Assembly: GCA_947488935.1 (NCBI GenBank)
Contig: CANLBN010000007.1
Location: 124,001 to 188,000, forward strand
Source of the DNA: an uncultured Pseudomonadales bacterium
Lineage (GTDB): Bacteria > Pseudomonadota > Gammaproteobacteria > Pseudomonadales > Cellvibrionaceae
Length of the DNA: 64,000 nt
Reading direction: 5' to 3'
Part shown: positions 10,367 to 19,325 of the stretch, piece after piece
Layout: the number at the start of each line of letters is the position of its first letter
Numbering within the stretch: position 1 is the first letter of the stretch
Translations under genes and position numbers: made by a program
Notes under the pieces: model-generated
Database searches by the model: none
Told to the model about the DNA's origin: nothing
Seen by the model: the letters and a program-made list of their open reading frames with translations, nothing else

Positions 10367-10393
10367 TGCTCTAATAAGAGTAGAGTAATAAAT

Positions 10394-10427
10394 AAAAAGG
10401 AGGCTAGTAAAACAGCCTCCTTTTTGG
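10394..10427. terminator. Bidirectional terminator between dinG and the lipase gene
   Basis: Perfect 12-pair stem AAAAAGGAGGCT / AGCCTCCTTTTT with an eight-base loop. A-rich on one side and T-rich on the other, so it can serve both converging genes. Confidence 0.93.
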
Positions 10428-10456
10428 TTTATTGTTTTTGAGAAATAAATCAGTAA

Positions 10457-11497
10457 TTACTGATTAAGTGTTTCAAAAATAGAAGCCGAGATACTTCTGT
10501 CTCCACTACCGACAACTTCGCGAACATCAGTAAACCAACTCCAACCTTTTCGGCCAGTTGTTGTTTGAAAATCTAAATCCAAGCCACCGATAGTTTGGTT
10601 GTTAATTACTGTTGTGAGTCTGCCACCTGCAATATCATTACTGCGCAATTCATTGTGGTCGCCGCGATCAGCCATCAAAATAGGGAAGTGATTAAACAAT
10701 AATGAACCAGGTCCACGTTCGCGTGCTAATTGGCCATTAGAGCGAATACTGTCGCTACAAGAGCGAGCATCGCTTGCAAAACGAGCACCGCAGGCACTGT
10801 GCATACCGACGACGCTATCGTCATATCCGCGAATAAAACCTTTAGTAATACGCACAAATGCATCACCAGCACCAGCAACACGTAGGCGAGGGACACTATT
10901 ATTTTGTTGTGCGATGCTACGAGCTGCAGCAACACGTAAGTCGTTAAGTACACCAAGGCTGCCTGGTACAAAGTTAACATCTAATACCGCACCTGCAATT
11001 GAGCGTACGACACCAGTAATAGGGCCGCGGGTTTCTGCGGTACTGACTGCAAGATCGGCAAGCCCTGTACCACCACCAGCACCAGCGAGATCAATAACAC
11101 TCAGTACTTTAAAGCGGTTTTGGTCAATACCCCATTGGTTTAAGCGCGATAATGCATCTCGTAGGACTAAATCCCCCGTTGAGTGAGTGACAAAAATACA
11201 GCCATCTGCACATAAGCCAGTTCTTTCAAATTCTAAAAATTGAGAGCGTACAACGTCTTTAATGCGACCTTGTACACGCTCATGAGAGGGGTATACCAAT
11301 GTTGCCTCTGCGCGTGGCCCCCAAAAAGCAGCCCAATATACATCAGACTCTTCTTGTAATTGAGCAAAGTCAGGGCGTGTATTTAAATGCTCAGAAATAA
11401 AACCATGGACAAGTACAAGGTTTTTACCTGCCAGAGTTGCTTTCGCATTGAAACTAAAGAGCAATGCAGTGAGAATAAATAATATTTTAAACTTCAT
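10457..11497 (-). CDS. Exported alpha/beta-hydrolase, lipase-like
   Basis: Predicted secreted esterase or triacylglycerol lipase, 346 residues from the chosen start. The start at 11497 (MKFKILFILTALLF) is preferred to the upstream in-frame Met at 11548: it gives a clean signal peptide and has AGGTG just upstream. After cleavage near NAKA-TLAG the mature protein opens with NLVLVHGF, the oxyanion-hole strand of bacterial lipases. The nucleophile elbow is THSTG (S106), a variant of GHSxG. The histidine of DRGDHNELRSND is a candidate triad member. No lipase foldase gene follows. The upstream gene on the same strand (407-aa exported protein) is 128 bases away and may be functionally linked. Substrate unknown. 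Confidence 0.8.
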   Translation of the reverse strand: MKFKILFILTALLFSFNAKATLAGKNLVLVHGFISEHLNTRPDFAQLQEESDVYWAAFWGPRAEATLVYPSHERVQGRIKDVVRSQFLEFERTGLCADGCIFVTHSTGDLVLRDALSRLNQWGIDQNRFKVLSVIDLAGAGGGTGLADLAVSTAETRGPITGVVRSIAGAVLDVNFVPGSLGVLNDLRVAAARSIAQQNNSVPRLRVAGAGDAFVRITKGFIRGYDDSVVGMHSACGARFASDARSCSDSIRSNGQLARERGPGSLLFNHFPILMADRGDHNELRSNDIAGGRLTTVINNQTIGGLDLDFQTTTGRKGWSWFTDVREVVGSGDRSISASIFETLNQ

Positions 11498-11625
11498 AGT
11501 ACACCTATTATTGTTATTGATATGGGTTATTAAATGTTGATATTGCATTAATTTATCCTGTTAATGGCTTTTACTGCGGTCTTTCCTTAACTGTGTTTTA
11601 TATTCAGTGATCTTTAATTATTATG

Positions 11626-12849
11626 TTATTGCACTGAATTATTATTAGCGCCAAAGCTATTTAAAAAGTCTAAGCGTTCTTGGGCTAATTCATCGACGAA
11701 CTCTTCGTTGTCGTAATCCGAAAAAGGAAAGCCATCTACGTTAAACTGCTGCTGTGTAACCGATGTCGGTGTATCAAGTGCCTCGCCGACTTCTGCTCCA
11801 CGATAGCCACTGATATTTTGTAATAGGTAAGGGCCTTCTGATTGCTGTGCCTGTAGTGCACTAATATGAGCGTTAAGGTTAATCGTGCCACGGCCAGTTG
11901 CCAGTCGTGATTCAGCTTGTAATTGGATAAGTGGGCGGCCATTACTGGCATCAACTAATAATCCACGTACAAAATAATAGCCATCTTCAAAAACATTGAG
12001 CTCCAGAGGAACAATCAGCTCAGGGCCTTCGGGTCTCGATTGCTGTACGCCAGATATTTGTGCCGCGGCCACCCTATAGCGAAATGGAACCGTTGTATTG
12101 AGGTCGCGGTTACCAACGACAACATTGAGCTTTGCGACCATTTCAGGGCTTAATAGAGCGCTATTTAATTGTTTGGTATCGATGCTTGTAGTGAATATAT
12201 TGCTACCTTGGTCAACTTCTGTGAAAGGCTCAGGGATGGTTATTTCACCGTTACTGCCCGCTAATGTTCCATCAACGCTCACTAGGCTGCTATTGGATGA
12301 GTCGAGTACTTCAACCCTAATATTAATAGTCTCCCCGATAAAATATTGAAATGTATCTGTAGCCGCAATAATACGAATTGGATTCTCATCATTATCGCCT
12401 TCAGGGAAGGGCGTGCTCACTTGAGCTTGTTCAAAAGGCCTAAACGCTCTGACGTCTTCTTGGTTACGGACAGGTTGAGAGTTGACGGGAAAACGAATAT
12501 TGTCGGCATATTGTCCTGCAACTTGTTGAAGAGTCTCTGCGACAACATCGTTTTCATAAGTATTAAATAATGATTCATCAACCGGTGTTTTTTCTAGTGT
12601 GTTATCACTAATAGCCGGGTCAGTTTTACTATTACTGGTTGGAGTATTGGTTGGAGAGTCATCGCTCTGTTTAAGTTTACCTGTAGATGATGCAAGCGGG
12701 TCTACTATTGATGCATCTTTTGGGGGAGTTTGATGAGCATTGCTACTAGATACATTGCTATCTATCGCTGTGGGCCATAGGCTACTGAATATAACGGTGG
12801 TTACCAGGGCAACTGTACCACTTGCGATGAGCGCGGTTGAACGTTTCAT
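11626..12849 (-). CDS. Exported protein of unknown function
   Basis: A 407-residue protein with an N-terminal signal or anchor helix (STALIASGTVALVTTVIF), then about 70 residues rich in Ser, Thr, Asn and Asp, a probable flexible linker. The rest is beta-rich with Ig-like character: IRIIAATDTFQYFIGETINIRVEVLDSS-type strands, then a second repeat beginning PLELNVFEDGYYFVRGLLV. It ends in an acidic, Asn-rich tail. No Cys or catalytic motif is seen. I considered a lipase foldase (Lif) because of the neighbouring lipase and the N-terminal anchor, but the Lif signature is absent. DUF4785-like proteins have a comparable layout, which I cannot confirm. The start is MKRST with an AAGG-like site upstream. 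Confidence 0.6.
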   Translation of the reverse strand: MKRSTALIASGTVALVTTVIFSSLWPTAIDSNVSSSNAHQTPPKDASIVDPLASSTGKLKQSDDSPTNTPTSNSKTDPAISDNTLEKTPVDESLFNTYENDVVAETLQQVAGQYADNIRFPVNSQPVRNQEDVRAFRPFEQAQVSTPFPEGDNDENPIRIIAATDTFQYFIGETINIRVEVLDSSNSSLVSVDGTLAGSNGEITIPEPFTEVDQGSNIFTTSIDTKQLNSALLSPEMVAKLNVVVGNRDLNTTVPFRYRVAAAQISGVQQSRPEGPELIVPLELNVFEDGYYFVRGLLVDASNGRPLIQLQAESRLATGRGTINLNAHISALQAQQSEGPYLLQNISGYRGAEVGEALDTPTSVTQQQFNVDGFPFSDYDNEEFVDELAQERLDFLNSFGANNNSVQ

Positions 12850-13362
12850 TGACTTACCTTATGCAATGAAACATGTCTAAATTGCTGTGATTTAGTGCAC
12901 GCTATCTATTTATGAACATTGCTATTTATTATTATTTTTAGTCATTTCTCAGTAATAACTTTATAACGTTTGAGTTAACAACTTAAATTTTTAGTGATGC
13001 GATCTTACAATAAAGCGAGCGCTCGCTCAATATCTGAGATGTTAGACTTTAGTCTAGTTTTGTTTGTGAGCTCTAGCCAGTGGGACGATAGCTAGTTACA
13101 GAAAGATAGTGGGGTTTGTGATTGGGTGCAGAGAGTAAGCAGAGGTTTTTTTGCTAGATAAATAATATCGATTACGCGCAATTGATAGAGACACTCTATC
13201 TTGCAAGTAGTAAGGCAATAGCTTGAAAACGAGTCATCAATACCAAGGAGAGGTCAATGTTAGCGGCTTTTTTATCATGCTTAATAATAAATTGTGCCGT
13301 GATGGCAAAGCACACAAGTACCATTAAGCAATGGGGTATTAACCGCCTCGCAATTTACGGCT
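12850..13362. other. Gap of about 510 bases with no confident gene
   Basis: This space lies between two minus-strand genes and must hold the promoter of the exported protein gene. It carries a perfect 14-base palindrome (13014-13027), annotated separately. A 54-codon frame at 13257-13421 on the plus strand has a good AAGGAG site, but it runs into the 3' end of argS and is not accepted as a gene. No RNA gene or attC-like structure was seen. Confidence 0.6.
13014..13027. promoter_or_regulatory. Perfect palindrome AGCGAGC/GCTCGCT, possible operator
   Basis: Fourteen bases reading identically on both strands, unusually GC-rich inside an AT-rich gap and 165 bases upstream of the 407-aa exported protein gene. 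The shape suits a dimeric repressor such as a TetR-type protein. No regulator gene is adjacent, so the function is inferred. Confidence 0.4.
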
Positions 13363-15135
13363 TTACATCTTCTCCATTACATCAATACCTAGTATCTCTA
13401 ATCCCATTTTTAATAGGGTAGCAGTTGCATCGCATAGCTGTAAGCGGCTATTTTTTTCGGCCTCACTCACGCCCTCTTTTAATATGGGGCAAGACTCATA
13501 AAAACGCATGTAGAGACTGGCAACATCATAGAGATAATTACACAGTAAATGAGGATAGGCGTCATTGCTAATTTGTTCTATTATCTCGACACTTTGTAAT
13601 AATCGAATCGCTAAGGATTTTTCATCGGCATGGCTTATCACAAGCTCACCGCTTATTTGTTGTGGTGTTATCTCAGCTTTTCTAAAAATACTTTGTATGC
13701 GAGTGTAGGCATATTGTAAATAAGGTGCCGTATTGCCTTCAAAACTGAGCATTGTTTCCCAGTTAAAAATATAATCATTGGTACGTGTTTTTGAAAGATC
13801 GGCGTATTTAATTGCGCCAATCCCTACTTTGCGACCAATAGTTTTATATTCATCTTCGGATAACTGAATGCCTTTTGACTCACTGCGTTCACGCACTAAT
13901 TTTTCGGCGCGCTCGATTGCTTCATCGAGAAGGTCGGCTAATTTTATAGTGCCACCTGTGCGTGTTTTAAAAGGTTTGCCATCACTACCCATCATGGTGC
14001 CAAATGCGTGGTGTTCGAGGCTGATGGTGTTATTGATAAATTGTGCTTTACGTGCCACTGCAAATACTTGTTGCATATGCAATGATTGGCGAGCATCAAT
14101 AAAATACAGTAAGCGATCGGCTTTTAGTGTGTTTGCACGGTATCGTAACGCGGCAAGATCTGAGGTGGCATATAAATAACCGCCGCCTTGTTTTTGGATA
14201 ATTACAGGGCTTGGGTTGCCGTCTTTATCGGCCAGTTCTTCTAAAAAAACAAGGGTAGCACCTTGGTCCTCTACGGCGAGCCCTTTGTCTTTTAGCTCGT
14301 CAACTAAAATGGATAAGTCATCGTTATAGGCACTTTCGCCACGGACATCATCGGGCGTTAATGTCACATTGAGCTTTTGATAAATTTCTTGGCTATGGGT
14401 CAGAGACGTATCGCGAAAGGCATGCCATAGTTCGAGCATGGTTTCATCGCCGGACTGTAGTTTAACCACATAGTCACGCGCTTTATTGGCAAACGCTTCC
14501 GACTCATCAAAATGTTTTTTGGATTGTTGATAAAAACTTTCGAGATCTTTTAGCGCAAGGTCGGCCTGTTCACCGCCTTGCAAGTGGTTTTCCAGCTCAA
14601 CTAGCAGCATGCCAAATTGTGTACCCCAGTCACCTACATGGTTTTGGCGAATCACCGAATGGCCTTGTAACTCCAATAAGCGAACGAGTGCGTCGCCAAT
14701 AATTGTCGAGCGTAAATGGCCTACATGCATCTCTTTGGCAAGATTCGGCGCAGAGTAATCGACAACGATAGTTTGCGGATGTTGAGTTTTAAGTAATGCT
14801 GTTGGGTTTTGGCAGAAATGTACTAATTGCTGTGCTAGCCAGTCGTTACGTAAATGAATATTGATAAACCCAGGGCCTGCAATCTCAAGTTTTTCAGCAA
14901 TGTGATTGATATCGAGTTTATCAATAATTAACTGGGCTATCTCGCGTGGTTTTTGCCCCATTTTTTTTGCAGCAGCCATAGCGCCATTAGCTTGATAGTC
15001 ACCAAAGCCTGCTTTTTTACTGGGGGCAATATGCGGGCTACACTCGGTAGGAATGCCAGCAGCCTCCATAGCGTGTTGGAAATGACTAGATAAAATAACT
15101 TTAATGGAGGAAGAGTCAAACTGGCTTAGGGTCAT
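13363..15135 (-). CDS. argS: Arginyl-tRNA synthetase
   Basis: Class I aminoacyl-tRNA synthetase charging tRNA-Arg. The N-terminal Add-1 domain (about residues 1-100) is followed by [22 protein letters not shown], which contains the HIGH-type motif (HVGH), then [11 protein letters not shown]. The [24 protein letters not shown] block and the C-terminal anticodon-binding DALR domain ([15 protein letters not shown] to the end) are complete. No canonical KMSKS is obvious (FKTRTGG at that place), as in many ArgRS proteins. Length 590 versus about 577 in E. coli. Single gene on the minus strand. Confidence 0.96.
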   Translation of the reverse strand: MTLSQFDSSSIKVILSSHFQHAMEAAGIPTECSPHIAPSKKAGFGDYQANGAMAAAKKMGQKPREIAQLIIDKLDINHIAEKLEIAGPGFINIHLRNDWLAQQLVHFCQNPTALLKTQHPQTIVVDYSAPNLAKEMHVGHLRSTIIGDALVRLLELQGHSVIRQNHVGDWGTQFGMLLVELENHLQGGEQADLALKDLESFYQQSKKHFDESEAFANKARDYVVKLQSGDETMLELWHAFRDTSLTHSQEIYQKLNVTLTPDDVRGESAYNDDLSILVDELKDKGLAVEDQGATLVFLEELADKDGNPSPVIIQKQGGGYLYATSDLAALRYRANTLKADRLLYFIDARQSLHMQQVFAVARKAQFINNTISLEHHAFGTMMGSDGKPFKTRTGGTIKLADLLDEAIERAEKLVRERSESKGIQLSEDEYKTIGRKVGIGAIKYADLSKTRTNDYIFNWETMLSFEGNTAPYLQYAYTRIQSIFRKAEITPQQISGELVISHADEKSLAIRLLQSVEIIEQISNDAYPHLLCNYLYDVASLYMRFYESCPILKEGVSEAEKNSRLQLCDATATLLKMGLEILGIDVMEKM

Positions 15136-15326
15136 GGCTAATTACTAAATGAGGTATGAGTGGAATAATGGATTGGTTTAGCCCGCTATTTTATCTGTCT
15201 GTTCAGCACAATGCTAGGTATTCCCTATAAAGCGTCATGTTCATTTATAGCTAGATAAATATAATAGATGAAAGCTAGCCTATAGCGGTATAAACTCGCG
15301 TTAACATTTAACCGTGAGTAAGCAGT

Positions 15327-15512
15327 ATGGGTGATGTGATTGCCTTCAAAAAGAAAAGCGTATGGGAAAAACACAAAGGTAAAAGTTTATGTCGTGATGG
15401 CTTTCATAAATGGAAAGTGGTTACTAAACAACAGTTTGATGTTAAGCAAGGTAAGTTGGTCACTAAATACAAATGTGAGCGCTGCCAAAAAGAAAAAGTA
15501 AAATTACTCTAG
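15327..15512 (+). CDS. Small zinc-ribbon-like protein
   Basis: A 61-residue basic protein with LCRDGFHKW and YKCERCQKEKVK. The Cys and His of the first block and the CxxC of the second are spaced as a small zinc-binding knuckle. Very similar small proteins of unknown function occur in Pseudomonas relatives, as far as I recall. The start ATGGGTGATG is preceded by a purine-rich GTGAGTAAGCAGT. It ends 14 bases before rluA and is probably co-transcribed with it, which makes an RNA-related role plausible but unproven. Confidence 0.75.
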   Translation: MGDVIAFKKKSVWEKHKGKSLCRDGFHKWKVVTKQQFDVKQGKLVTKYKCERCQKEKVKLL

Positions 15513-15526
15513 TAATAACGCCTTAT

Positions 15527-16153
15527 ATGATCCCTATTTTATATCAAGACGATTCGCTATTAATTGTTGATAAACCTGCTAATTTGCTAACGACCCCTGG
15601 TCGAGGCGAAGATAAACAAGATTGCCTCATCAGTCGCTTATTAATGACATACCCCAATGCAAGAATTATCCACCGTTTAGACATGGCAACCTCGGGCATT
15701 GTGGTTTTAGCACTCACCCATGCAGCGCAGGTGGCGATGGGGCATTTGTTCGAAAGACGGCTTATTGATAAAACCTATGTCGCTATTGTTGATGGTGAAT
15801 TGTCCGAGGCCTCGGGTGAGATTAATAAACCGCTAATTTGTGATTGGGAAAACAGGCCTATTCAAAAGGTGTGTTTTGAGACAGGTAAACCCGCGTTAAC
15901 CTATTATGAGCGAATAGATTATGACCGTGCTCAACATACTACACGAGTAAAGCTCAAACCCAAGACCGGTCGCTCTCACCAACTGCGTGTGCATATGTTG
16001 TCGCTTGGGCATTCTATTTTGGGTGATTATTTTTATGCGCCTGAACCAATACTCAAAAAAAGCGAGCGTTTGTTACTGCACGCAAGTGAGATCGCCTTTG
16101 AGCACCCTGTCTCTAAGCAAGCTATCGTCATACAATCAAGCATTCCTTTTTGA
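15527..16153 (+). CDS. rluA: Pseudouridine synthase RluA (23S rRNA 746 / tRNA 32)
   Basis: Isomerises uridine to pseudouridine in 23S rRNA and in several tRNAs. The catalytic block is IIHRLDMATSGIVVLAL, with the essential Asp in RLD. Further family blocks are DKTYVAIVDG, LICDWENRPIQKVCFETGKPA and TGRSHQLRVHMLSLGHSILGD. There is no N-terminal S4 domain and the length (208) matches E. coli RluA (219) rather than RluC/RluD. The LICDWENRP block is especially RluA-like. Located directly behind the zinc-ribbon gene. Confidence 0.92.
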   Translation: MIPILYQDDSLLIVDKPANLLTTPGRGEDKQDCLISRLLMTYPNARIIHRLDMATSGIVVLALTHAAQVAMGHLFERRLIDKTYVAIVDGELSEASGEINKPLICDWENRPIQKVCFETGKPALTYYERIDYDRAQHTTRVKLKPKTGRSHQLRVHMLSLGHSILGDYFYAPEPILKKSERLLLHASEIAFEHPVSKQAIVIQSSIPF

Positions 16154-16309
16154 TGGGGCGTCTTACTTTTTACAACATTTATAAGTAGGCACACTAACAA
16201 GTTGTTGTGACTCTGGTAGAATGCACGCCAAATTTTATAGGGCAACGTATCACGGCTCTTTTTACCCTTGGAGGCTTATTCAGAGACTCCCCTTATTACT
16301 TTGTACAGA

Positions 16310-19060
16310 ATGACATCTATGGAAACTCCTCAAATTGGTCAGCGTTGGTTAGTCGATACCGATGCCTCACTAGGTCTTGGTATTGTTATTGAATGCGAAG
16401 GGCGCAGTATTAGTTTGGAATTTCCGGCAACGGGCGATATTCGCCAATACGCGATTAAAAATGCACCGCTGACACGGGTATTGTTCTCAGAAGGTGAGAC
16501 GATTTCGACCGAAGATGGGCAAACCCATCGAGTTAGCCGTGTAGAGAATATTAACGACCTGTTTATTTATATTAATGAAGCTGGCGACCCAATACCTGAG
16601 ACACAATTAGCCGCTAATATTCAGCTCAACCACCCCTTAAAAAGACTGCTAGCACTGCAATTGGATAAGCCCAGTTGGTTCGATGTCCGTGAGCAACTAT
16701 CTCATGCGCATCAGCAGTGGTTGCGCTCAGATATGATTGGTTTAATGGGTGCGCGCATTAGCCTGACGGCTCATCAATTATATGTTGCGCAGTCTGCAAC
16801 CAGTCGTCTACCTGTGCGGGTTTTATTGGCCGATGAAGTGGGTTTGGGTAAAACCATCGAAGCAGGCCTTATTTTACAGCGCTTACAATTACAAGGGCAT
16901 GCCGCACGTGTATTGATTTTGGTGCCCGAGTCATTGTGTGTACAGTGGTTTGTCGAGATGCTGCGCTGTTTTTCTATTTATAGTAGTTTGATTGATGGCG
17001 GTGCTGACCTTGGCGATACGGACCTTAACGATACGCGTGTGTTTATCGCCTCCCATGATTTTTTAAATGAAGATAAAGTACTGGAAGCTGATCCTTGGGA
17101 TATGGTTATTGTGGATGAAGCCCATCACTTTAATTTATCCGAAGAGGCGCTTGAAAATACGCAAGGCGAAGTCGCTACAAGTAGCCTACTTGAGGGCTTG
17201 ACTCAAGCTCGTCAAAATAGCCAACTACGTAAGTTATCGGCCCACACTAAGCATTTATTATTACTCTCGGCAACGCCAGAGCGTTTAGGTTTAGAGAGTC
17301 ACTTCTCGCGTTTACAATTACTCGACCGTGAAAAATTTCATTCCTTTGATGAGTTTAAAGGCTCCTATGAGAGCTACCAGGCGCTAGCCGATGATTTGCA
17401 AGAGCTATTAGGCGGAGACGATGACGATCAAGAACTCTCGGTCAATGATGCACAAATAAGCAAGCTTGCCGAGCATTTCTCGTTTAATCTTGATAGTGGC
17501 ACTATCTCTAAAAAGGCACTCACCGAGCTGTTACTCGATAGCTATGGAACGGGCCGTATGGTGTATCGTAATACGCGCCATGCCGTTGAAGGCTTCCCTA
17601 AGAGGAAACTAGTCCGTCATATTATTGATGGTGACGATGAGAAGTTTGCGTGGTTAGTGGACTTTGTTAAACAACATCAAGATGAAAAGTTGTTACTGAT
17701 TACCCATGAGAAAGATGATGTCTTGCAATTAAAAGAGTCGCTGTATCGCAAAACAGGTATCGATTGCCCTGTATTTCATGAGGACATGACACTGATCGAG
17801 CGCGATCGTGCCGCCGCTTATTTTGCCGATAGCGACGACGAAGGTGCGCCATTATTATTGTGTTCGGAGATTGGTAGCGAAGGGCGTAACTTTCAATTTT
17901 GTCATCGCCTTATTTGTTGGGACTTGCCAGAGCACCCAGATGTACTTGAACAACGCATAGGTCGCCTTGATCGAATAGGGCAAAGTCAGGACATAGAGAT
18001 CCACGTCTGTGTTGAATCGGTACTTGCCGAGCAACGATTGCATTGGTTCCATGATGTACTCGCATCGATAGAACAAATTAACCCTGCTGCTGGTTTAATT
18101 CATGATCAATGGTTTGAGAAATATTGCGCAAACCCAAAAGAGGTTGAGCCAGAAGTGCGCGAGCAACTTGCCGATTGGCTACAACAGCTAGAGCAGGGCC
18201 GTGATCGCCTACTAGAAATGAATAGCTGCCGTAGGCCCGATGCTGACCAATTACTCACAGCCGTTCAAAAACATGAAAGCGAGACGCATCCACAGGCATT
18301 ACTTGAGCAAATGACCGATGTGTTGAATATTCATTATGAGCAACTCGATGAAACCCGATACCGTCTTGTGCCATCGGATCAGATGTTGGTGCCTATGATT
18401 CCCGGTATTCCTATCGAGGGCTGTGAGGTGACTTTTGATCGTGCTACGGCTACCTCCCGTGAAGATATCGAATTTATTACATGGGATCACCCACTGATGC
18501 AGGGCTTGGCTGAGATGATTGGCCTATCGGACTTAGGTGTGGCGAGTGTTGGCCTATTACCTAATAAAAGCTTAAAACCGGGTATGTTGTTTGCCGAGGT
18601 ATTATTTACGATTACTGTCCAGTCGGAACATGCCCGTCAAATACAACCGTATTTAACGCAGTCTGGCCTACGTGTGGTCGTTACTACCAGTAATCCCGCT
18701 AATATTAGTGCGGCGTTGCCATCGCAGCAGTTAAGCCAGTTGGTACAAAAAGCCGATAAAAAAATACGCAAAGCGGTAGTTGGTGACTATCGTGCACAGA
18801 TATCAGAGCTTGTTGATAAATCCGAATCCCTTGCTGAACTGGAGACTAAAGAGGTTATTAAACGTTCTTTAGCACAGCTTAACGAGCGCGCCCAACTTGA
18901 ACTCACTCGGCTCAAGCAATTGCAACAGCGTAATATAGATATTAGTGACCAAGACATTGAAACCTTAGAGACGCGTTTTGAGCATGCACGTAATGCTCTG
19001 CAATTATCTTGTAAGCCCGTTGTAAACGCGATTCGTTTATTAGTGACCTATCGCCCTTAA
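16310..19060 (+). CDS. rapA: RNA polymerase-associated ATPase RapA
   Basis: Swi2/Snf2-type ATPase that recycles stalled RNA polymerase. The N-terminal Tudor-like part begins PQIGQRWLVDTDASLGLG, matching the start of E. coli RapA. I therefore use the ATG at 16310 (or 16319, three codons later) rather than the TTG at 16268. Walker A is ADEVGLGKT (about 174-182), Walker B is VIVDEAHH, then LLLSATPERLG, and the helicase C region has EGRNFQFCHRLICWDLP and EQRIGRLDRIGQ. Length about 916 versus 968 in E. coli. A GGAGG at 16269-16274 is too far from either ATG to be the ribosome site, so the start remains approximate. Confidence 0.94.
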   Translation: MTSMETPQIGQRWLVDTDASLGLGIVIECEGRSISLEFPATGDIRQYAIKNAPLTRVLFSEGETISTEDGQTHRVSRVENINDLFIYINEAGDPIPETQLAANIQLNHPLKRLLALQLDKPSWFDVREQLSHAHQQWLRSDMIGLMGARISLTAHQLYVAQSATSRLPVRVLLADEVGLGKTIEAGLILQRLQLQGHAARVLILVPESLCVQWFVEMLRCFSIYSSLIDGGADLGDTDLNDTRVFIASHDFLNEDKVLEADPWDMVIVDEAHHFNLSEEALENTQGEVATSSLLEGLTQARQNSQLRKLSAHTKHLLLLSATPERLGLESHFSRLQLLDREKFHSFDEFKGSYESYQALADDLQELLGGDDDDQELSVNDAQISKLAEHFSFNLDSGTISKKALTELLLDSYGTGRMVYRNTRHAVEGFPKRKLVRHIIDGDDEKFAWLVDFVKQHQDEKLLLITHEKDDVLQLKESLYRKTGIDCPVFHEDMTLIERDRAAAYFADSDDEGAPLLLCSEIGSEGRNFQFCHRLICWDLPEHPDVLEQRIGRLDRIGQSQDIEIHVCVESVLAEQRLHWFHDVLASIEQINPAAGLIHDQWFEKYCANPKEVEPEVREQLADWLQQLEQGRDRLLEMNSCRRPDADQLLTAVQKHESETHPQALLEQMTDVLNIHYEQLDETRYRLVPSDQMLVPMIPGIPIEGCEVTFDRATATSREDIEFITWDHPLMQGLAEMIGLSDLGVASVGLLPNKSLKPGMLFAEVLFTITVQSEHARQIQPYLTQSGLRVVVTTSNPANISAALPSQQLSQLVQKADKKIRKAVVGDYRAQISELVDKSESLAELETKEVIKRSLAQLNERAQLELTRLKQLQQRNIDISDQDIETLETRFEHARNALQLSCKPVVNAIRLLVTYRP

Positions 19061-19101
19061 ATTAATTGAATAAATAATCTTTAATTATTTATTCAATTAA
19101 T
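19061..19101. repeat. Perfect 18-bp AT-rich inverted repeat behind rapA
   Basis: Arms ATTAATTGAATAAATAAT and its exact complement with the five-base loop CTTTA, starting at the base after the rapA stop codon. There is no T tract afterwards, so it may be an mRNA 3'-end stabiliser or a weak terminator rather than a classical terminator. Confidence 0.7.
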
Positions 19102-19325
19102 ATGGTTAAGTGTTGCCTTTTTAAGATAAAAATTCTCATTAATCGTTTTTTCTATCGCTATTTTGTGGTGTTGTTTTCATCTGTGCAAATCATTGTCGTG
19201 AGTTAGACCATAGTGGGTTTTTATACGCTTAACTTTTCTTGTATGATAGCGCCGTTTTTGGTCTACCCTCTTTTATTTTTATCAATATCAACACAAGAAA
19301 TTTATACACTCTACGAGATTATTTC

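Noticed and set aside
13257..13421. 54-codon plus-strand frame with AAGGAG site
   Set aside because: It overlaps the 3' end of argS in antisense and its sequence there is dictated by argS codons. The ribosome-like site alone is not enough.
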